Of a stretch of 64,000 bases of DNA, positions 57,465-64,000 are shown in pieces; positions within the stretch are counted from its first letter, which is position 1, and each line of letters starts with the position of its first letter. The stretch spans positions 126,970,551-127,034,550 of the forward strand of contig NC_079135.1 of the NCBI RefSeq assembly GCF_945859705.1. Direction: 5' to 3'. The stretch is from Episyrphus balteatus (Eukaryota > Arthropoda > Insecta > Diptera > Syrphidae). Both the position numbers and the translations under genes were made by a program. The notes beneath the pieces are model-generated. The model ran no database searches. It was given only the letters and a program-made list of their open reading frames with translations, and had not been told where the DNA came from.

Positions 57465-60175
57465 AACTTTTTATTTTGTTAATGAAACTGAATGCTACTT
57501 GAGCAAAACTTGTTGCACATAACACATTCTTGTCGACTTAACCTTAATTAACTAAAAAATTATCCTTTTAAAGCAAATAGTTGAGCTTAACTTCTAACAT
57601 TCCTTTTAGATTCAGTCTTAATTAACTAAAAAATCATTTCAGTCTATCTAGAGTTTTGCTAAAGTAGCTTTCTTTTTCGATTTTGTACATTTCAAATACT
57701 CAATATACATTTTTGATAACAAAACAAAATTCAAATGCACCAATTAACACTAGATCTCAAAAAAAGATTACTAGAACTAGCCAAAACTTAAATTTATAAC
57801 AAGAAATAGTATCCTTTTATTTGAAATTCGTTCTGGTATCGTTTTAAAGCAACATTCTAAACTTTATTCTTGACTTGGAATAAGTAACTTTTTATTTTGT
57901 TAATGAAACTGAATGCTACTTGAGCAAAACTTGTTGCACATAACACATTCTTGTCGACTTAACCTTAATTAACTAAAAAATTATCCTTTTAAAGCAAATA
58001 GTTGAGCTTAACTTCTAACATTCCTTTTAGATTCGGTCTTAATTAACTAAAAAATCATTTCAGTCTATCTAGAGTTTTGCTAAAGTAGCTTTCTTTTTCG
58101 ATTTTGTACATTTCAAATACTCAATATACATTTTTGATAACAAAACAAAATTCAAATGCACCAATTAACACTAGATCTCAAAAAAAGATTACTAGAACTA
58201 GCCAAAACTTAAATTTATAACAAGAAATAGTATCCTTTTATTTGAAATTCGTTCTGGTATCGTTTTAAAGCAACATTCTAAACTTTATTCTTGACTTGGA
58301 ATAAGTAACTTTTTATTTTGTTAATGAAACTGAATGCTACTTGAGCAAAACTTGTTGCACATAACACATTCTTGTCGACTTAATCTTAATTAACTAAAAA
58401 ATTATCGTTTTAAAGCATATAGTTAAGCTTAACTTCTAACATTCTTGTTGGATTCGGTCTTGATTAATTAAAAATTCATTTCTGTCTATCTAAAGTTTTG
58501 CTAAAGTAGCTTTCTTTTTCGATTTTGTACATTTCAAATACTCAATATACATTTTTGATAACAAAACAAAATTCAAATGCACCAATTAACACTAGATCTC
58601 AAAAAAAGATTACTAGAACTAGCCAAAACTTAAATTTATAACAAGAAATAGTATCCTTTTATTTGAAATTCGTTCTGGTATCGTTTTAAAGCAACATTCT
58701 AAACTTTATTCTTGACTTGGAATAAGTAACTTTTTATTTTGTTAATGAAACTGAATGCTACTTGAGCAAAACTTGTTGCACATAACACATTCTTGTCGAC
58801 TTAACCTTAATTAACTAAAAAATTATCCTTTTAAAGCAAATAGTTGAGCTTAACTTCTAACATTCCTTTTAGATTCGGTCTTAATTAACTAAAAAATCAT
58901 TTCAGTCTATCTAGAGTTTTGCTAAAGTAGCTTTCTTTTTCGATTTTGTACATTTCAAATACTCAATATACATTTTTGATAACAAAACAAAATTCAAATG
59001 CACCAATTAACACTAGATCTCAAAAAAAGATTACTAGAACTAGCCAAAACTTAAATTTATAACAAGAAATAGTATCCTTTTATTTGAAATTCGTTCTGGT
59101 ATCGTTTTAAAGCAACATTCTAAACTTTATTCTTGACTTGGAATAAGTAACTTTTTATTTTGTTAATGAAACTGAATGCTACTTGAGCAAAACTTGTTGC
59201 ACATAACACATTCTTGTCGACTTAATCTTAATTAACTAAAAAATTATCGTTTTAAAGCATATAGTTAAGCTTAACTTCTAACATTCTTGTTGGATTCGGT
59301 CTTGATTAATTAAAAATTCATTTCTGTCTATCTAAAGTTTTGCTAAAGTAGCTTTCTTTTTCGATTTTGTACATTTCAAATACTCAATATACATTTTTGA
59401 TAACAAAACAAAATTCAAATGCACCAATTAACACTAGATCTCAAAAAAAGATTACTAGAACTAGCCAAAACTTAAATTTATAACAAGAAATAGTATCCTT
59501 TTATTTGAAATTCGTTCTGGTATCGTTTTAAAGCAACATTCTAAACTTTATTCTTGACTTGGAATAAGTAACTTTTTATTTTGTTAATGAAACTGAATGC
59601 TACTTGAGCAAAACTTGTTGCACATAACACATTCTTGTCGACTTAATCTTAATTAACTAAAAAATTATCGTTTTAAAGCATATAGTTAAGCTTAACTTCT
59701 AACATTCTTGTTGGATTCGGTCTTGATTAATTAAAAATTCATTTCTGTCTATCTAAAGTTTTGCTAAAGTAGCTTTCTTTTTCGATTTTGTACATTTCAA
59801 ATACTCAATATACATTTTTGATAACAAAACAAAATTCAAATGCACCAATTAACACTAGATCTCAAAAAAAGATTACTAGAACTAGCCAAAACTTAAATTT
59901 ATAACAAGAAATAGTATCCTTTTATTTGAAATTCGTTCTGGTATCGTTTTAAAGCAACATTCTAAACTTTATTCTTGACTTGGAATAAGTAACTTTTTAT
60001 TTTGTTAATGAAACTGAATGCTACTTGAGCAAAACTTGTTGCACATAACACATTCTTGTCGACTTAACCTTAATTAACTAAAAAATTATCCTTTTAAAGC
60101 AAATAGTTGAGCTTAACTTCTAACATTCCTTTTAGATTCGGTCTTAATTAACTAAAAAATCATTTCAATCTATCT
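57465..60175. repeat. 421-bp tandem array, about 6.4 copies in two alternating subtypes
   Basis: The landmark AAGAAATAGTATCCTTTTAT lies at 57801, 58222, 58643, 59064, 59485 and 59906, always 421 bases apart. Most of the unit is identical between copies. The part after ACACATTCTTGTCGACTTAA comes in two versions. Subtype A has CCTTAATTAACT...TATCC...AGCAAATAGTTGAGC. Subtype B has TCTTAATTAACT...TATCG...AGCATATAGTTAAGC. The order from left to right is A A B A B B A. Near-identity shows recent amplification or homogenisation. The array looks like an expansion of one unit of the surrounding older repeat R2. There is no coding sequence. Confidence 0.9.
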
Positions 60176-60830
60176 AAAGTTTTGCTAAAGTATCGTTTAA
60201 ATGCAAAATTCTAAACGTAAAGGTCTTATTTGTATAGCATATTTTAATTTTCATTAATTTTGAGCTGCAAAAATTAATTAAATAATTAATTAATTTATTC
60301 CCCTGATCAACAGGTTCAACAGACATCTGAATACTACCAGCTACTACAATCATCGGCTACATCTGAAAACCAACCAGCTACTACAATCATCAGCCAGACC
60401 AAACTAAATTATATTTTAAACATATAAAAATAGTGAGTAACACCTTTTTAATAGATATACTAAAATAAACTATATATCACTAGAACTAGCCATAATTAAA
60501 TTTTATAAAAAAAAGTATTATCCTTTTATTTCGTGTTGGTATCGTTTTAAAGCAAAATTTAAAGTGATAGATCTGACTTTGTATAGCTTGTTGTAAAACA
60601 TACAGATAGATATAGGTAATCAAACTAACATTAATTCTTCTTTTTAAAAGATTCCAAAATATCAAATCATTAAAAAAAAAACCAATTAAAACAATTATTA
60701 GCCAGATCAGTCTTAATCATTTTCAGCAGATAAAGGCACGAAGTTACATCAGTTTGTTAGAATTTTGTTTTGGTATCGTTTTAAAGCAAAATTGTTAACA
60801 TTAACTTTGACTTGAGTCAATTTTGCAATA
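60176..60830. repeat. Older repeat R2, continued
   Basis: After the 421-bp array the older pattern resumes. It has the hairpin motif TATCGTTTAAA-GCAAAATTCTAAAC (60190 and about 60770-60800) and one more exon-like cassette (60314-60432), bounded by ATCAACAG on the left and GTGAGTAACACC on the right. This copy carries an internal doubling of the CTACTACAATCATC segment. Confidence 0.6.
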
Positions 60831-61150
60831 GCTAGATAAAACCCAGTTAAGGCTTATTCCTGGGAATAAGTTTTTCTATATTGACATTTCTTCTTCTGAT
60901 AGTCTAACTAATAACTAATAACTGCTTAGAATAGTTAACCTTTTATCTTGGTAACGAAACTGAGTGCTACTTGAGCAAAACTTGTAACACATAATACCTT
61001 CTTGTTGACTTAAGTCTAAATTAATTAAAAAAAATTTTCTGTCGATCTAAAAGATCCTGCTTTAAGATAACTTACACCAGCTTTTACGAAATTTAGTTTA
61101 ATATAACCTACAACAACTTTTACGAACCCTCTTTTTAGATTAACCAACAA
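60831..61150 (+). promoter_or_regulatory. Leader region of the transposase-like gene
   Basis: The region just upstream of the start codon has no clear TATA/initiator pair. A perfect palindrome, CTTATTCC-TG-GGAATAAG, lies at about 60854-60871. TAACTTACACCAG at about 61068-61080 and CCTCTTTTTAG at about 61128-61138 resemble splice acceptors. The leader could therefore be spliced from exon-like cassettes in the preceding repeat field. Confidence 0.25.
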
Positions 61151-63640
61151 ATGGATTGCTTTATTTGTAATCAAAGATTTGATACCTTGAAAAGTATATC
61201 GACTCACTTCAAAGTAGTTCACCGATTAGATGGAGTAGGTGTTTACCGGTGTACTTTTAATAACTGTACGTCAATTACTTCCACTTTTTCAAATTTTTCG
61301 CGGCATTGTAAAACTCACATTAAGGATGGATTGACACTATTTTGGTCATCCTCGAATATTGTTGAGAGTTCAGATTTGCCTTCTTATTCTGAATTTGTAT
61401 CAGATTCTTATCGTATTTCTCCTCCAACTGCAGTTTCTTCTGACACAAATCATTTTAATCAAGTGAACACTGATATAGATATGGACAGAGATAATGATAA
61501 TAATCATGATAATTATATTAATATTGATAAAATTGGAATAAAGTTTGCTATGAAATTATACAGTATGGACAATTTGTCACGCAAGGATGCGACTACAATA
61601 ATAGGAATGATTAAGCAATCAATTCACGAGCCCATGATAGAGTTCTTTAAAATATTTGCTAATAAAAGTAACCGACCGATCGAAGATCGCTTACAGATCT
61701 CATCGTTAATTGCAGCGGTTGAAAAGCCATTCGAACTATGCAGCACTGATCACAATCTTATGCAATGGCTGACATTGAATGATTATTTATGTGCAGCTAC
61801 AGAGTTCACTATTAATGACGAGTTACAAAATGTTTATCGTAATGGAATTAATTGCCATGAAGATTATACAACTACGGGGGTCCTCCTCCCACTTGAATTT
61901 CAATTCAGAAAAACTTTTGAAAAAAATGATCTATTAATTAAAACTATCACAGAAATCAAAAAAATTTCAAGTGATGAATCGAATATCTCACATTTCATTA
62001 AAGGAAAAGCTTGGCAAAAAAAACTTGAATTGTTTTCATCTAGTGAAACTGTCATACCTTATTTCTTATACATGGATGATGCGGAAATAAATAACCCGTT
62101 AGGCTCACACGCCGATCCTATTTCATTTATTTATTATTCATTTCCCGTCATCCCGGGGAAATCTGATGTTAATTTAGCTGCACTTTTCAAAGCTCGCGAC
62201 TACAAATCGTTCGGAAATAAAAAATGCCTTTACGCACTTATTGAAAAAATTAAATTTTTGGAAGAAACCGGAATTAATATAGCTACATCTGAAGGAATAA
62301 AAAATGTTCACTTTGTAATGGCTTTATTGATTGGTGATAATTTGGGTTTAAATGCTATCTTAGGGTTTTCTTCGTGCAGTAGTACATTTTTTTGTCGACT
62401 TTGCAAGCTTCCAAAAAAAAAAACTTCTGAAATGCCTATTGAAGTGAAAATTATGCTGCGTAATAGGGAGAATTATGAACAAGACGTCGCTGTTAACGAT
62501 TACAAACAAACGGGCATACACGAGAATTCAGTTTTCAATTCTATTAAATCATTTCACGTGACATCCAACTATTCAGTTGATGTGATGCATGATATTTTTG
62601 AGGGCGTATGCCACTATAACATGTGTCACATCATTCGACATATTATTGAAAAGAAGTTTTTCTCAAATTTGGAGACTTTCAACGACCGAATTAACTCGTT
62701 TAATTACGGAGAAATTGAGATCGGAAACATTTCACAGTCACCAATTACGAATGACAATTTAAAAAATATGCATTTAAAGAAAACCGCGCGTGAAATGATG
62801 ACTTTTGTTTATCATTTTCCCCTAATTGTAGCCGATCGTATTCCTGAAAAAGACGAAATCTGGATTTTCTTCTTAAATTTCGTAGAAATCATAGATATTC
62901 TTTTGGATTTCAATATTTCGAATGACATGATTGATCACCTTGCTGAACTTATAAGACAACACCATCTTGACTATGTAAAGTTGTTCAAGGATACTCTTAA
63001 ACCAAAACATCATTTTATGGTGCATTACCCATTGGTATTTCGTATGTCGGGCGTGCCGCGAAATTTTTGGTGTTTCCAATTCGAAGCCAAACATAAGGAA
63101 TTCAAGAAATATGCGCGAGTCATTAACTGTCGAAAGAACATTCCACTCACATTATCAATTAAATTTCAATTAAAATTTGCACAATCGATATTAAATGAGA
63201 CTTCTTCTGATCTTGTGACTTTCTCTGATTGTCACATGCTTGATACTTCCCACTTTGAATTGATAAATGATTACAAAGTACGTCAGGGAATCCACTCAGA
63301 TTTCTCAAGTTTCTCACAATGCGTCTATTACGGCAAACTATTCAAAAAAGGTTACTTCATTTCACAATGTCTCGATAATGCAATAGAAAATGCGTATATA
63401 TTTCGTATAAAAGAGGTAGTTAAGTTTTCCGAGCCAACTTTTCCGTATTTAGTATGCGAACGTGTTCAAATAATTGCTTATCGAAAACACTACGCTGCAA
63501 TCGAAATTGGCAATGCCACTACACCAATTCAATACTTATCTCATCATTTACTACGAATAGATAATTGCAAAAGTCCTCCAATAAATGTTTATAAAATATC
63601 TCGTGGTTTAATGATGATAAGACCAAAAATAATATATTAA
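61151..63640 (+). CDS. Zinc-finger Tnp2/CACTA-like DDE transposase, intact, 829 aa
   Basis: This is the only long intact gene in the window. Residues 3-24 (C3, C6, H19, H24) and 34-56 (C34, C39, H52, H56) form two C2H2-type fingers, a likely DNA-binding head. An acidic, asparagine-rich linker follows (about 110-135). The core has the order I know from animal Tnp2-like proteins: YMDDAEINNPLGSHA (D309/D310), LIGDNLGLNAILGFSS (D396), a CRLC knuckle (C415, C418), DVMHDIFEGV (D477, H480, D481, E484), KPKHHFMVHYP (618-627) and FEAKHKEF (E645, H648). I infer D309/D310, D396 and E645 as the DDE triad that would cut and join transposon ends in the nucleus. There are no stops, frameshifts or visible introns. 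It may be an active element or a domesticated gene. The ATG at 61151 is the first in frame and starts directly at the first finger. Confidence 0.85.
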   Translation: MDCFICNQRFDTLKSISTHFKVVHRLDGVGVYRCTFNNCTSITSTFSNFSRHCKTHIKDGLTLFWSSSNIVESSDLPSYSEFVSDSYRISPPTAVSSDTNHFNQVNTDIDMDRDNDNNHDNYINIDKIGIKFAMKLYSMDNLSRKDATTIIGMIKQSIHEPMIEFFKIFANKSNRPIEDRLQISSLIAAVEKPFELCSTDHNLMQWLTLNDYLCAATEFTINDELQNVYRNGINCHEDYTTTGVLLPLEFQFRKTFEKNDLLIKTITEIKKISSDESNISHFIKGKAWQKKLELFSSSETVIPYFLYMDDAEINNPLGSHADPISFIYYSFPVIPGKSDVNLAALFKARDYKSFGNKKCLYALIEKIKFLEETGINIATSEGIKNVHFVMALLIGDNLGLNAILGFSSCSSTFFCRLCKLPKKKTSEMPIEVKIMLRNRENYEQDVAVNDYKQTGIHENSVFNSIKSFHVTSNYSVDVMHDIFEGVCHYNMCHIIRHIIEKKFFSNLETFNDRINSFNYGEIEIGNISQSPITNDNLKNMHLKKTAREMMTFVYHFPLIVADRIPEKDEIWIFFLNFVEIIDILLDFNISNDMIDHLAELIRQHHLDYVKLFKDTLKPKHHFMVHYPLVFRMSGVPRNFWCFQFEAKHKEFKKYARVINCRKNIPLTLSIKFQLKFAQSILNETSSDLVTFSDCHMLDTSHFELINDYKVRQGIHSDFSSFSQCVYYGKLFKKGYFISQCLDNAIENAYIFRIKEVVKFSEPTFPYLVCERVQIIAYRKHYAAIEIGNATTPIQYLSHHLLRIDNCKSPPINVYKISRGLMMIRPKIIY

Positions 63641-63688
63641 TTATTAAGAAATTCCCATTGCTTCCAGTTCCAACAAAATTTAAAAAAA

Positions 63689-64000
63689 ATGGACGAATCA
63701 CAATCACGTTCAACGTCACCTGTGGAGAAAAATACGATAAGTGAATTAAAACAAACAGAAACACCGGTCAATATTATCCCACAAACAGAAACACCGGTCA
63801 ACATTATCCCATCTAGTCAAGTACTTCTATCGACTACAAATTACGTTTTGGTTCGAGATGACAGTAAATTATTACTAAATGATTTGTCATCGCCAGATAA
63901 CAAATCAATAAGTATTCAAGAGCAATCAGATGATCAATCAGGTGTGGAAAACGTTTCATTCACAGAATTGATAAGTTCTTATTGCTCCAATGATGATGAC
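63689..64000 (+). CDS. Second open reading frame, partial, acidic N terminus, function unknown
   Basis: Starting at ATG 63689 the frame is open for 104 codons to the window edge. It lies 48 bases after the stop of the transposase-like gene, on the same strand. The protein begins MDESQSRSTSPVEKNTISEL, is rich in S, D, E, T and Q, and ends in SNDDD at the edge, so it is a disordered, acidic N-terminal region. A perfect-spacing 30-bp tandem duplication (63751-63810, one base different) doubles the ten-residue unit QTETPVNIIP. TTGCTTCCAG, just upstream at about 63661-63670, resembles a splice acceptor, so this could be a separate gene or an alternatively spliced partner. Position and strand suggest it belongs to the same element. 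No family is recognisable from what is visible. Confidence 0.55.
   Translation, partial: MDESQSRSTSPVEKNTISELKQTETPVNIIPQTETPVNIIPSSQVLLSTTNYVLVRDDSKLLLNDLSSPDNKSISIQEQSDDQSGVENVSFTELISSYCSNDDD

Noticed and set aside
57465..60175. Regularly spaced repeats that could suggest a CRISPR-like array
   Set aside because: The unit is a 421-bp head-to-tail tandem repeat with no unique spacers, in eukaryotic-looking DNA.

Overview
The window looks like nuclear DNA of an arthropod, most likely an insect and possibly a fly. It is strongly AT-rich, full of poly-T/poly-A tracts and short microsatellites, and its reading frames are short and broken everywhere except at the far right. No conserved host gene, rRNA or tRNA is visible. 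Nearly everything that can be identified is a transposable element, a fragment of one, or a tandem repeat. All family assignments come from reading the sequence; no search was run.

Layout. 0-9 kb: a small hAT-like element (888-1220), a possible core promoter (3042-3072), a degenerate 22-bp minisatellite (3.7-4.0 kb), a GC-richer stretch (4.7-5.8 kb), and a complete Mutator-like element (6738-8686) with ~390-bp inverted ends, a 10-bp target duplication, transposase remnants and a nested Harbinger-like MITE (8010-8269). 9-14 kb: a retroelement tail, two foldback elements (9328-11285 and 11322-12189), and a fossil RTE-like LINE on the minus strand (12.5-13.65 kb) split by a hairpin element. 16-23 kb: two degenerate repeat fields, then a 1971-bp transposon (19772-21742) with a broken minus-strand transposase, then a 607-bp MITE (21955-22561). 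27-30 kb: another hAT-like MITE and a 1370-bp element with an 8-bp target duplication (28566-29935) sitting inside an older repeat whose uninterrupted relative lies at 46.4-47.1 kb. 32 kb: an 11-bp minisatellite. 35-42 kb: two copies of one TTAA-flanked MITE, a 113-bp-arm hairpin and a foldback element. 48.4-50.4 kb: a CTGGTA/TACCAG hairpin satellite with a 112-114 bp period. 51.3-51.95 kb: a 131-bp tandem repeat between two copies of a ~750-850 bp duplication. 54.4-61 kb: a long repeat field containing exon-like cassettes and a 421-bp tandem array with two alternating subtypes.

61.1-64 kb: the only intact long gene. It is an 829-codon protein with two N-terminal C2H2-type zinc fingers and a Tnp2/CACTA-like DDE transposase core. 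It is followed after 48 bases by a second reading frame that is still open at the window edge. This pair, with the repeat field in front of it, is the best candidate for a poorly described system: a large two-gene DNA transposon or a gene derived from one. Its left end is not defined and its right end lies outside the window.
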